A model generated the notes under the pieces. That model saw nothing but the letters and a program-made list of their open reading frames with translations. It ran no database searches and was not told the origin of the DNA. A stretch of DNA of 22,022 bases from Bovifimicola sp050309585. Its GTDB lineage: Bacteria; Bacillota; Clostridia; Lachnospirales; Lachnospiraceae. The translations under genes and the position numbers were made by a program. Position 1 is the stretch's first letter; every line of letters begins with the position of its first letter. The stretch lies in the NCBI GenBank assembly GCA_050309585.1, contig JBNRML010000110.1, forward strand, positions 1 through 22,022, in the 5' to 3' direction. Positions 7,225 to 15,350 of the stretch are shown here, piece after piece.

Positions 7225-8007
7225 ATGAACAGAAGCACAAATAACTGGCTAATTACAGCCACATTTCTTGTAGTATCAGGAATAGTGATTTTTACGGCAG
7301 TAATGGCTGTGTTAAATTTCGACTTTAAAAAACTAGACACAAATGACTACAAAAAATATAGCTGGGAAACAAATGAAACCTTTGACAAAATCTCCATAGA
7401 TGTCAAGACAGAGGACGTAAATTTTGTTATCACAGATGATGAAAAATGTACTGTTAAATTCTGTGTTAACAAAAAGATAAAGCATACTGTTAATGTTAGT
7501 GACAATACTTTGACAATCAAAACCTCTGATAAGAGAAAGTGGTATGATTTTATAAACTTTGATTCTCCATGTATCACCATCTATCTGCCGCAAAAAACAT
7601 ACAATTCCATTGTAGTCAAAAACCATACCGGGGATATTGATGTTCGTGATATAAATGTTGAAAATATCGATTTTTCAGTGTCAACAGGAGAAATAACACT
7701 TACTTCAGTAACTTGTAACGGAAAACTAAAATTGTCTGGAAGCACAGGTGATATGAACCTTAAAAATGTTATTTCATCACAATTAATTTCTGTCAAATCA
7801 AGCACAGGTGATATTGAATTAAAGAAGTGCGATGCGCCAAAACTCACATTAAAAACAAGCACAGGTGACATAGAAGCAACACTTCTTACTGAAAAAATAT
7901 TTACCGCGAAATCATCAACCGGAGACATTGACGTTCCAAAGTCCTCCGGCAATGGTACCTGTGAAGCCACCACATCTACCGGTGACATAGAAATAGAAAT
8001 AAAGTAA
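7225..8007 (+). CDS. DUF4097 family membrane-anchored beta-repeat protein
   Basis: 260 aa. One membrane helix (8-31) is followed by an extracytoplasmic domain rich in beta strands. From residue 134 it contains seven copies of a TG-D/E-I/M motif at 135, 154, 174, 194, 213, 232 and 252, with a period of 19-20 residues (HTGDIDV, STGEITL, STGDMNL, STGDIEL, STGDIEA, STGDIDV, STGDIEI). This is the turn-repeat pattern of the DUF4097/DUF4098 putative adhesin beta-helix. The ribosome site AAAGGGG overlaps the stop region of the DUF1700 gene. It is the last gene of the padR cassette and is followed by a hairpin at 8036. The biochemical function is unknown. A cell-envelope role is inferred from topology and operon. 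Confidence 0.87.
   Translation: MNRSTNNWLITATFLVVSGIVIFTAVMAVLNFDFKKLDTNDYKKYSWETNETFDKISIDVKTEDVNFVITDDEKCTVKFCVNKKIKHTVNVSDNTLTIKTSDKRKWYDFINFDSPCITIYLPQKTYNSIVVKNHTGDIDVRDINVENIDFSVSTGEITLTSVTCNGKLKLSGSTGDMNLKNVISSQLISVKSSTGDIELKKCDAPKLTLKTSTGDIEATLLTEKIFTAKSSTGDIDVPKSSGNGTCEATTSTGDIEIEIK
7627..7998 (+). repeat. Seven tandem coding repeats of about 57-60 bp in the DUF4097 gene
   Basis: The sequence ACAGG/ACCGG followed by a GATAT-like string recurs near 7627, 7683, 7743, 7803, 7860, 7918 and 7978. It encodes the STGDI turns. The units between the motifs have diverged, so the repeats are old and preserved by structure rather than freshly duplicated. The two copies at 7740-7754 and 7800-7814 share AGCACAGGTGATAT exactly. 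Confidence 0.7.
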
Positions 8008-8035
8008 TTCACGGCTTATTTTATTCCATAAACTT

Positions 8036-8065
8036 ACAGGGGCACCCAATATAGGATGCCCCTGT
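8036..8065. terminator. Hairpin between convergent DUF4097 and htrA genes
   Basis: ACAGGGGCA (8036-8044) and TGCCCCTGT (8057-8065) form a perfect 9-bp GC-rich stem around a 12-nt loop. It lies 28 nt after the DUF4097 stop codon and 6 nt beyond the htrA stop codon. The stem is strong but the flanking T-tracts are short in both directions. It is best read as a bidirectional terminator or 3'-end stabiliser. Confidence 0.65.
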
Positions 8066-8070
8066 ATGAT

Positions 8071-9726
8071 TTATTCCATTTCTCCTCCAAGGGTTACTTC
8101 AACTTCTTTTTCTTTATATTTGTTTCCCTTAAGATATTCTATTGTAAGGGTTACTTTCTCGCCTTTTTCATAGTAATCCAGTTCATTTGAGAGCTCTGTC
8201 ATGGATGTAACCTTCTTACCATTTACCTCTGTAATTATATCACCTTTGTTTATTCCTGCTTTTTCAGCTGCTCCTCCTTCAATTGTCTCCAAAACATATA
8301 CACCATTAGGAAATCCATATTTATCAGAAAGCTCAGTTGTGACATCTCTGCCGTAAATATTAATATATCCTTTCTTTTCTTCATCAACTTTTTCCATTGG
8401 CTCGCTGTTCATCAAACCTTCAATAATGTCACGCACCGATGAAACCGGAATGGCAAATCCCATACCTTCCACAGCCTCTGATGAATATTTTGAGGAATTG
8501 ATACCAATAACTTCGCCACTCATGTTTAACAATGCCCCGCCACTATTTCCAGGGTTTATTGCAGCATCTGTCTGAATCAGGCTCATTGTGTACGTCTCAT
8601 AATCCACCTCACGATTCAGTGCACTCACAACTCCGGTTGTAACTGACTGTCCATAACCAAGTGCATTTCCTATGGCAATGGTGCCTTCACCAACCTTTAA
8701 TTTATCTGAATCGCCAAGAGTTGCTATCTTAATGGTATCCAATGTGCTTTCCTTTATGTTCTCAAGTTTCACACCAACTACAGCCAGGTCCTTGTTGCTT
8801 TCTGTGCCCTTAACATATGCCTCAACATTTTCGTCATCAATAAAGTTAATTGTCAGGCTGTCCGCCCCCTCAACAACGTGATTGTTTGTAACTATAAGCA
8901 GCTCTGTGTCACTTTGTCCAATAATAATACCTGAGCCGGCACCAGTAGTCTCTCTGTAACCATTATCACCTGAATTTCCAAAAAAGTAATCATACCAGTC
9001 TCCCATATTCTGAACGATCTGAGTGCTGGTAATGGCAACAATTGAAGGCATCACATTTTCTACAACGCCTGAAACATCCTTTACAATGGCACCTTCACCA
9101 CTGGTTGCAATAACCCCGGAATTCACTGTCTGAACCTGTTTCACTGATACTTCATCACTGTCATTGGTCTTTATCAGCCCAAACTTTCCTCCGCCTACAT
9201 ACATTACCCCCAGGGCTACTGTTCCAAAAACCACTGCACTCATCACAAGTGCCACTGCCTTAACAAAAATATTTGTACCGCCTCCAGCCTTACCTTTCTT
9301 CTCCTTTATATGCTGTCTTCGAATATTTTCCTTCTCGACTTTTCTGTCGTACCTCTGTCTCTCCTGCTCCATAATCCTGCGAAGTCTCTCATCTTCTGCC
9401 TGGTTATTTTCAAATGCATTTCGAGGTATTCCGTTTTCTGGCATACCATAATTTACCGGCATCCTGTCATTAGCTGGTATCTCGTTATTCACAGGTCCTC
9501 CCATATTCTCTCCTACTTTAGTTGTCTTATGTTCATTACTTTCTGTTTCTATTTTAGTTGTCTCGTAAGTATTGTTCTCTGCATCTTCTTCTGTTTCATA
9601 TTCTAAAGAGATATCATTAACAATACCTCTTTCTTCACCATTATTCCTTATTTCAGTTTCAAAATCATTGACATCTTCCAGATTAATATTCTGGTCCTTA
9701 TTATCTGATTCATATTTTTCATCCAT
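8071..9726 (-). CDS. htrA: HtrA/DegP-type membrane-anchored serine protease with PDZ domain
   Basis: 551 aa. A cytoplasmic N-terminal region of about 150 residues is acidic and Asn/Glu-rich, with a short Pro/Met/Asn repeat (about 78-104), and becomes basic just before the membrane helix at 153-178. The extracytoplasmic S1C protease domain has H283 (VTNNHVVEGA), D313 (NKDLAVVGV) and S395 (INPGNSGGALL), so it should be active. One PDZ domain follows (about 450-547, with GGAAEKAGINKGDIITEVNG). HtrA proteases degrade or refold misfolded secreted proteins. The start has ribosome site GGAGG. Upstream it shares an intergenic space with the divergent TIGR01440-family gene. I could not identify a convincing promoter for it. 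The N-terminal extension is longer than in B. subtilis HtrA. Confidence 0.92.
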   Translation of the reverse strand: MDEKYESDNKDQNINLEDVNDFETEIRNNGEERGIVNDISLEYETEEDAENNTYETTKIETESNEHKTTKVGENMGGPVNNEIPANDRMPVNYGMPENGIPRNAFENNQAEDERLRRIMEQERQRYDRKVEKENIRRQHIKEKKGKAGGGTNIFVKAVALVMSAVVFGTVALGVMYVGGGKFGLIKTNDSDEVSVKQVQTVNSGVIATSGEGAIVKDVSGVVENVMPSIVAITSTQIVQNMGDWYDYFFGNSGDNGYRETTGAGSGIIIGQSDTELLIVTNNHVVEGADSLTINFIDDENVEAYVKGTESNKDLAVVGVKLENIKESTLDTIKIATLGDSDKLKVGEGTIAIGNALGYGQSVTTGVVSALNREVDYETYTMSLIQTDAAINPGNSGGALLNMSGEVIGINSSKYSSEAVEGMGFAIPVSSVRDIIEGLMNSEPMEKVDEEKKGYINIYGRDVTTELSDKYGFPNGVYVLETIEGGAAEKAGINKGDIITEVNGKKVTSMTELSNELDYYEKGEKVTLTIEYLKGNKYKEKEVEVTLGGEME

Positions 9727-9843
9727 AATTCCTTACCTCCATATAAGATTATCTGAAAATATTTAATTGATACGCATATATTATCAGCATATTGTGTCCA
9801 TTTTGTGTTTTGACTATGAATAAAATTTGTCCTCATTAGAAAC

Positions 9844-9871
9844 TTGACAGTTTTGTCATTGAGTGTATACT
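9844..9871 (+). promoter_or_regulatory. Putative promoter of the TIGR01440-family gene with inverted repeat at -35
   Basis: TTGACA (9844-9849), a 16-nt spacer, then TATACT (9866-9871). A perfect inverted repeat TGACA-GTTT-TGTCA (9845-9858) covers the -35 box and could be an operator. The gene starts 35 nt after the -10. The -35 is perfect and the -10 matches 5 of 6. Confidence 0.6.
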
Positions 9872-9906
9872 CTATTTATGCACAATAATAAATGATGGAG
9901 GTAAAA

Positions 9907-10485
9907 ATGGAAGCATCAAAAGGCATATCAACAAATCAAAACATAAATCTTGAAAGTATCATTGAAGACACAAGGGCAGTTGTAACTGAATTACTTGAAG
10001 TTTCCGACTTAGAAGCCGGTGATATCCTTGTGGTAGGCTGCTCATCAAGTGAAGTTGACCATCACCAGATAGGCTCATTCTCTAACAAGGAAATCGGCCA
10101 GGCAATTTTTGATACAATAAATAAAATCACAAAAGAAAAAAACATTTATTTAGCAACCCAGTGCTGTGAACATCTCAACAGAGCCTTAATCGTTGAAAAA
10201 GAATGCGCAAAAGAATACAGGCTCCCTATTGTCAATGTTGTTCCTCAATTAAAGGCCGGAGGCTCATTTTCCACAGCAGCTTATAATACCTTTGAAAAGG
10301 CGGTTGCGGTAGAAAATATTCAGGCTGGTGCCGGAATAGATATCGGTGACACATTAATTGGAATGCATTTGCGCCCTGTTGCTGTTCCCGTAAGAACAAA
10401 ACAGACAACCATAGGCAATGCCCACGTTGTCTGCGCTCGTACAAGATATAAATATATCGGTGGCGAAAGAGCAATTTATTATTAA
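9907..10485 (+). CDS. TIGR01440 / UPF0340 (YwlG-like, DUF436) family protein
   Basis: 192-aa soluble protein of a conserved Firmicutes family with no assigned activity. Recognisable family segments are DILVVGCSSSEV, IGSFSNKEIGQAIF, YLATQCCEHLNRALIVEKE, VNVVPQLKAGGSFSTAAY, GIDIGDTLIGMHLRPVAVPV and GNAHVVCARTRYKYIGGERA. Two Cys residues in the TQCCEHLNRAL segment and the repeated Gly-rich turns look like active-site or ligand-binding elements, but this is a guess. The start is set at the ATG at 9907, 5 nt after GGAGG (9897-9901). Two upstream in-frame ATGs overlap or precede the ribosome site and are unlikely. The gene is probably monocistronic. Its TAA overlaps the stop codon of the convergent S66 gene. 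Confidence 0.85.
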   Translation: MEASKGISTNQNINLESIIEDTRAVVTELLEVSDLEAGDILVVGCSSSEVDHHQIGSFSNKEIGQAIFDTINKITKEKNIYLATQCCEHLNRALIVEKECAKEYRLPIVNVVPQLKAGGSFSTAAYNTFEKAVAVENIQAGAGIDIGDTLIGMHLRPVAVPVRTKQTTIGNAHVVCARTRYKYIGGERAIYY

Positions 10486-11513
10486 TCACAAAACATCTCT
10501 AAGCTGCCACATCTTTCATGATGGCATTTGATTTTCCCCAATGCGCCGTTGATAATAGTCATTCTTGGTCCCCTGTGACCAAAATCGCTGTCAAAAATAA
10601 CCGGCACATCCAGCGAACCCAGTGCATACATGACAGCCTCACTGTATGGCGTATTGGTAAAATCCTTATAAAATAGCGGTCTTCCAAATATAAATCCCTT
10701 GCTGTACTTAAACCATCCCGTCTCTCTCAATTTCCACAAAAACATCATCATATTCTCCCCACTGATATCAAAGGATTCAAGATACCACAAAATACCGTCT
10801 TCCTTATATTTCTCAATAAAATTCATTGTTCCGTCATATGGTGTACCCTGTAAAAATAAAAGAACATCAAGACATCCTCCCAGAAGCCGGCCTGTAATCT
10901 CAACTTTCTCACCCCTTCTCAGTGTCATTTCATCCAGTCTCCACTTAACAGGTGTGTCAAGGCTATATCCCTCAAGTCCCGTCACTCTCTCTGTCATTTC
11001 CTGCTGATAACGTTCAAAGGATTTTTGTGCAATATTTTCACCTCTCCACACTGCCACATTATTTACTACGCTTTCATGCCACTCATCCATTCCAAATTCG
11101 CCAAAATTACTTCCATAAATGGCCGCAATATCATATTTAGTTGTAAGGGTATGGATAAGTCCTGTATTATCAGAATATCCCTGAAACCATTTCGGATATC
11201 TTGCAATTTTTTCAAAATCCAGTACTTCAAGCATTTCATTTAAAAAATTACCTCCCTTTGCTGAAAGTATGAGTTTCGTCTCCTCATCCTCAATAAGACC
11301 TTCATACTCCCGTGCCCTTACTTCCTTATCACTGCTTCTTCCCTTTTCGTCGGTCTGAAACACATTATTTGTAAAAACAACGTCAAAGCCCTTCTCCCTC
11401 AATTTTTTTTCACTATTTAAAAACCTTGCCTTATCAAGCTCATCACTGACTCCGTCAGATGGTGCCGTGACACCAATTCTGCTGCCCTTTTTTAAAAATT
11501 CAGAATATATCAT
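10482..11513 (-). CDS. S66 family LD-carboxypeptidase / MccF-like peptidase
   Basis: 343 aa, cytoplasmic, no signal peptide. S66 enzymes cleave the L-Ala/meso-DAP-D-Ala bond of recycled murein tetrapeptides (LdcA) or detoxify microcin C-type peptide nucleotides (MccF). Visible elements are GSRIGVTAPSDGVSD at the N-terminus, nucleophile S114 (FQGYSDNTGLIH), IYGSNFGEFG, E246 (ILWYLESFDIS) and H313 (DFGHRGPRMTI), giving the Ser-Glu-His triad. The acyl-enzyme region and length suit the MccF-like branch, but substrate cannot be decided. It starts 12 nt after the addA stop codon with ribosome site GGAGG, so it is the third gene of the addBA operon. Its stop overlaps that of the convergent TIGR01440-family gene, leaving no room for a separate terminator. 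Confidence 0.87.
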   Translation of the reverse strand: MIYSEFLKKGSRIGVTAPSDGVSDELDKARFLNSEKKLREKGFDVVFTNNVFQTDEKGRSSDKEVRAREYEGLIEDEETKLILSAKGGNFLNEMLEVLDFEKIARYPKWFQGYSDNTGLIHTLTTKYDIAAIYGSNFGEFGMDEWHESVVNNVAVWRGENIAQKSFERYQQEMTERVTGLEGYSLDTPVKWRLDEMTLRRGEKVEITGRLLGGCLDVLLFLQGTPYDGTMNFIEKYKEDGILWYLESFDISGENMMMFLWKLRETGWFKYSKGFIFGRPLFYKDFTNTPYSEAVMYALGSLDVPVIFDSDFGHRGPRMTIINGALGKIKCHHERCGSLEMFCD

Positions 11514-11525
11514 TTTTCCTCCATT

Positions 11526-14500
11526 CTACCAGGATATCTGTTTTCCAAGCTTAACTGAATATAATATCACCTCAGAAACTTTCATCCCTGTAATCTTCTC
11601 CATTGCATATTTGTATAATTCAAGCTGCACATAATAATGCTTTTTTAATTTTTCCAATGAAAATAAATTATCTGTCTTATAGTCTGCAATTACTATTTTT
11701 CCATTTTCAATAAAGCACACGTCAACAATACCCTGTATAAGGACCATGTCACCCTGTTTTTTATCCTGTGGCTTTTCATAAACTGACTGTTTTCTGACAA
11801 ACTCTGCTATTTTTTCAAATTCTTCTGTCATTTCTTCACTTAATCCCATTACAAACTGTTTTTCCCTGAAAAGCTCACCTCTTTCAGAAGCAGCCTTCAT
11901 TCTTTTTCCCAGTGAGGACTGTGAAAACATAAGGACATCCCTGACACTAATAACTTCTTTTTCTCCAGCAGTAAGTATTTCTCTTGAGACCAGGCTGTCA
12001 AGAAATTTTTCAATTGCCTCAATGCTGTTGTCAAGTTTGAAATCAAAATGCTCAAAAACGCTGTGATATGCCGTTCCCTTTTCTGCTGCGGTAATCACTT
12101 TTTCTCCCCTTAAAAATTCTGGAACCAGTCCACTCTCTTCCCTGTAATCTGACTTTCTTTCATCTTCATTCACAGAAAAATTATCTGGAATAATAATTTC
12201 TTCATCTACCACTTTTTCAGGGATGATATTCAATTTGGTTTCTTCCTCATCATACGAATGTTTCTTAATATCTGACACACTCATTTTTGCTTTTTTAACT
12301 GTCTGCTCCAAAAATGGATATCTGTAATTCAGATTATATAAAACCATCCTTTTCATTTCATCATCATAGGAATATTCCGTAGGCAGATTCAAAAGAGTAT
12401 CTTTGGTATTTACTTCATCCACCCTCTTTTCTATTTCCTGATTTAATATCTCACTTATGGATATATTGTTTATCTCAACCGAACAATCCCTATCAGAGAC
12501 ATCCGAAGCTGTTTTTAAAACTTCCATACCCATTTCAGATACATATTGTAAAAATACTTTATTTCTTCCAATAGCCTTCGAATAAAAATCATAAAATGAA
12601 TTACACTTCACAACGACGCCATATCCAAGAAATTCATTTGGATTATATATTTGTTCTGTCGCCTCCATTATTTTATTGTCATTTATTCCGCTGGCAACAA
12701 AAATAAGCTTCTCTTTTGCCCTTGTACAGGCCACATAGAAAAGTCTCATTTCTTCCTCTGCAAGCTCCTGACGCATTTTGGTTTTTATGCTGTTTTTAAT
12801 AATATTGCTTTTGATTACCCTTGTCTTTTCGTCCAGATAACTCATTCCGACACCAAGTTTACCATGACATATCACATTATTCTTCAAATCCATGTCATTA
12901 AACTTTTTGGTGGTATTTGCAAGAATAACAATTGGAAACTCCAGACCCTTACTCTTATGAACAGTCATGATTCTGACAACGTCATCATTCTCAGAAATGT
13001 CTGTGGCTCCACCCATATCTATTTCATATTTTTCCAATTTCTCAATATATCTCACAAAATTAAACAGCCCCTTGTAAGATGTCTTTTCATAGTCAATAGC
13101 CTTATTTTTTAACATTTCTATATTTGCGCTGCGCTGTGAGCCTGCCGGCATGGCATTGACATATTCACCATATCCCGTTGTTTTTATTACCTCTGACAAC
13201 AGCTCATAAATTGTCATGTATCTGTTTTTCATTCTAAACATATTCAGGCGGTTTACAAAAATCTCCAGCTTTTCTCTCAGTCCGCTGTCAAATAATTCCT
13301 GACATTGTGAGCTTTCATCCTCTTGATTAAATTTAATATATTCCTTTACATTTTCATACAGACTTTTATTTTTTTCCGAAAAAGCCCTGATAACTGCAAG
13401 ATTTTCATCCGTAAATCCCCCAATTGGAGATACCATTGACGCCGCAAGTGGAATATCCTGAACAGGATTGTCAATTATTCTCAGATAATTCATAAGAGTT
13501 GTAATTTCCATACTCTTAAAATATCCCGTTTTCTGTTCAAGGTAACATGGAATTCCGTCCCTGTTTAACTCTTCTAAAATAATTTCTCCAATTTCACTTG
13601 TACTTCTCAAAAGAATTACAATGTCCCTGTATCTGGCACATCTGTATTCCCCTGATTTGCCATCAAATACCATCATTCCATTTTTCGGGTTAACAAGTTC
13701 ATTTATTCTATTTGCAATGGCCCTTGCCTCAAGTTCTTTGTTAGAAATACCTTTTTCCTCATTAACCAAAAGTAGCTCAGATGTATCTGATATGCGTTTT
13801 GCTATTTGTTCATCCTCACATTTTCCAAACAAAGCTCCATAATTCAATTCATTTTCCGCATCATAATTTATGCCCCCTACCGACTCATTCATGAGCTGCC
13901 TAAAAAGATAATTTGTGGTATTAACAACACACTCCCTGCTTCTGAAATTCTTGTCTAATATTATCTTCTGACCTTCGCTGCCTGTCGGTTCCAGCTTATA
14001 ATCATAATATTTTTCAATGAAAATATCAGGATTAGCGCCTCTGAAACCATAAATACTCTGTTTTACATCCCCCACCATAAAACGGTTATATACACCTTTT
14101 CTTTCCTTTGAGACACTGTATATGATTTTTTCCTGAACAATATTGCTGTCCTGATATTCATCTACCATAACCTCATCAAATTCTTCAGCTATTCGGTCTG
14201 CTAATTTTGAAGGCACATATTCTTCACCCTGTTTTTCATACAGAATTTCCAGTGCAAAATGTTCATAATCATTAAAGTCAATGATGCTCTTCTCCATTTT
14301 TTTTTCCTGGAAGAGTTTAATAAACTCTTTTACAAGATGAATGTATTCACAAATCACGGGATAACATTCTTTTACTTCTCCCAATGACTGACTCACGCTT
14401 TTACCATATAAATCATCTTTTAATTTACCAATAACATCTTTTACATTATTTCGCAGTTTTTGAATTTTCTTTTTTACCGCCTCATCACAGGAACCCTTCT

Positions 14501-15350
14501 TTGTCCTTGGCAGAGAATCAAACTGATAATTAAGCTTTGAGCTCCTTCTTCCGTATTCCTTTTCCCTGTAAATTTCCTCCATTGCCTCCAACTCGCCAAA
14601 AAGCAGCTCCTGATACTCTAAAGGACCTCCTTCCTCACTTGCATATGCACACATTATTTTATATTTATTGATAATTTCCTCCAAAACACCGTCCGCATAT
14701 TTACCAATAATATGAAAATACTCAGACTTTTCAAATTCTTCTTCACTACCAAATTCATATTTTTTTATGCACTGGTCTAACCATTCCTCAGGCCATGGAT
14801 ATCCCATGGATTTTTCGTATAGATTTAAAATCATGCTTTCCAATTCGGTGTCACTGTTTTTTCTTTCAAACTGGCTTACAAAATCGATGAATTCCGGACT
14901 TTTGCCCTCATATTCTCTCTCAAGAAGCTCCCTGACCACATCTGTTTTTAACAGCTTTATCTCACCTTCATCTGCAACCCTAACCCCCGGGTCCAGATTT
15001 AATTCATTAAAGTTTTCCTTGACAAGATTTAGGCAAAAACTGTGCAGAGTAGTAATTTTGGCATTATGAATATAAGACTGCTGCTTTTGCAGATGCTCAT
15101 TATCCGGCTCCCTCTCAAGTTCCTGTTCAATTGCCGCAAGAATCCTCTCCCTCATTTCCGTGGCCGCCGCCTTTGTGAATGTTACAACTAGCAATCTGTC
15201 CACATCCATGGGCTTTGCTTTATCTAGTATTTTACTGATAATTCTTTCCACAAGAACTGCCGTTTTCCCGGAACCTGCTGCTGCTGAGACCAATATGCTT
15301 TTATCTCTTGAATCAATTACCTTTTGCTGATTCTCCGTCCATTTTTTCAT
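11526..15350 (-). CDS. addA: ATP-dependent helicase/nuclease AddA
   Basis: Large subunit of the AddAB double-strand-break resection complex, the Gram-positive counterpart of RecBCD. UvrD-like helicase motifs are in order: Walker A AAAGSGKT (23-30), TLHSF near 101, VDEYQD (396-401), GDVKQSIYGFRGA (427-439), TVHKSKGLEFPIVIL (796-810) and RLFYVACTRAKEKL (869-882). The C-terminal PD-(D/E)XK nuclease has D1210 (GIVD) and DYKTD (1223-1227). Length, 1274 aa, is normal. I chose the second ATG of MKMKKW: it is 9 nt from GGAGG, whereas the first, at 15356, is only 3 nt away. The gene overlaps the 3' end of addB by about 38 bp, the usual coupling for this pair. Confidence 0.95.
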   Translation of the reverse strand: MKKWTENQQKVIDSRDKSILVSAAAGSGKTAVLVERIISKILDKAKPMDVDRLLVVTFTKAAATEMRERILAAIEQELEREPDNEHLQKQQSYIHNAKITTLHSFCLNLVKENFNELNLDPGVRVADEGEIKLLKTDVVRELLEREYEGKSPEFIDFVSQFERKNSDTELESMILNLYEKSMGYPWPEEWLDQCIKKYEFGSEEEFEKSEYFHIIGKYADGVLEEIINKYKIMCAYASEEGGPLEYQELLFGELEAMEEIYREKEYGRRSSKLNYQFDSLPRTKKGSCDEAVKKKIQKLRNNVKDVIGKLKDDLYGKSVSQSLGEVKECYPVICEYIHLVKEFIKLFQEKKMEKSIIDFNDYEHFALEILYEKQGEEYVPSKLADRIAEEFDEVMVDEYQDSNIVQEKIIYSVSKERKGVYNRFMVGDVKQSIYGFRGANPDIFIEKYYDYKLEPTGSEGQKIILDKNFRSRECVVNTTNYLFRQLMNESVGGINYDAENELNYGALFGKCEDEQIAKRISDTSELLLVNEEKGISNKELEARAIANRINELVNPKNGMMVFDGKSGEYRCARYRDIVILLRSTSEIGEIILEELNRDGIPCYLEQKTGYFKSMEITTLMNYLRIIDNPVQDIPLAASMVSPIGGFTDENLAVIRAFSEKNKSLYENVKEYIKFNQEDESSQCQELFDSGLREKLEIFVNRLNMFRMKNRYMTIYELLSEVIKTTGYGEYVNAMPAGSQRSANIEMLKNKAIDYEKTSYKGLFNFVRYIEKLEKYEIDMGGATDISENDDVVRIMTVHKSKGLEFPIVILANTTKKFNDMDLKNNVICHGKLGVGMSYLDEKTRVIKSNIIKNSIKTKMRQELAEEEMRLFYVACTRAKEKLIFVASGINDNKIMEATEQIYNPNEFLGYGVVVKCNSFYDFYSKAIGRNKVFLQYVSEMGMEVLKTASDVSDRDCSVEINNISISEILNQEIEKRVDEVNTKDTLLNLPTEYSYDDEMKRMVLYNLNYRYPFLEQTVKKAKMSVSDIKKHSYDEEETKLNIIPEKVVDEEIIIPDNFSVNEDERKSDYREESGLVPEFLRGEKVITAAEKGTAYHSVFEHFDFKLDNSIEAIEKFLDSLVSREILTAGEKEVISVRDVLMFSQSSLGKRMKAASERGELFREKQFVMGLSEEMTEEFEKIAEFVRKQSVYEKPQDKKQGDMVLIQGIVDVCFIENGKIVIADYKTDNLFSLEKLKKHYYVQLELYKYAMEKITGMKVSEVILYSVKLGKQISW

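Noticed and set aside
7581..8012. 143-codon minus-strand ORF opposite the DUF4097 gene
   Set aside because: It repeats ISPV at a period of about 20 because it is the reverse complement of the STGDI repeats. No ribosome site fits, and the plus-strand gene is clearly the real one.
9727..9843. Promoter for htrA
   Set aside because: Several GATAAT-like strings occur on the minus strand, but none has a -35 box at acceptable spacing, so no site was called. The stretch is otherwise featureless AT-rich DNA.
12651..13112. Plus-strand ORFs inside addA, addB, clpX, pfp, htrA and nadE
   Set aside because: These are shadows of long conserved genes on the opposite strand with no ribosome sites and low-complexity Ser/Leu/Phe-rich translations.
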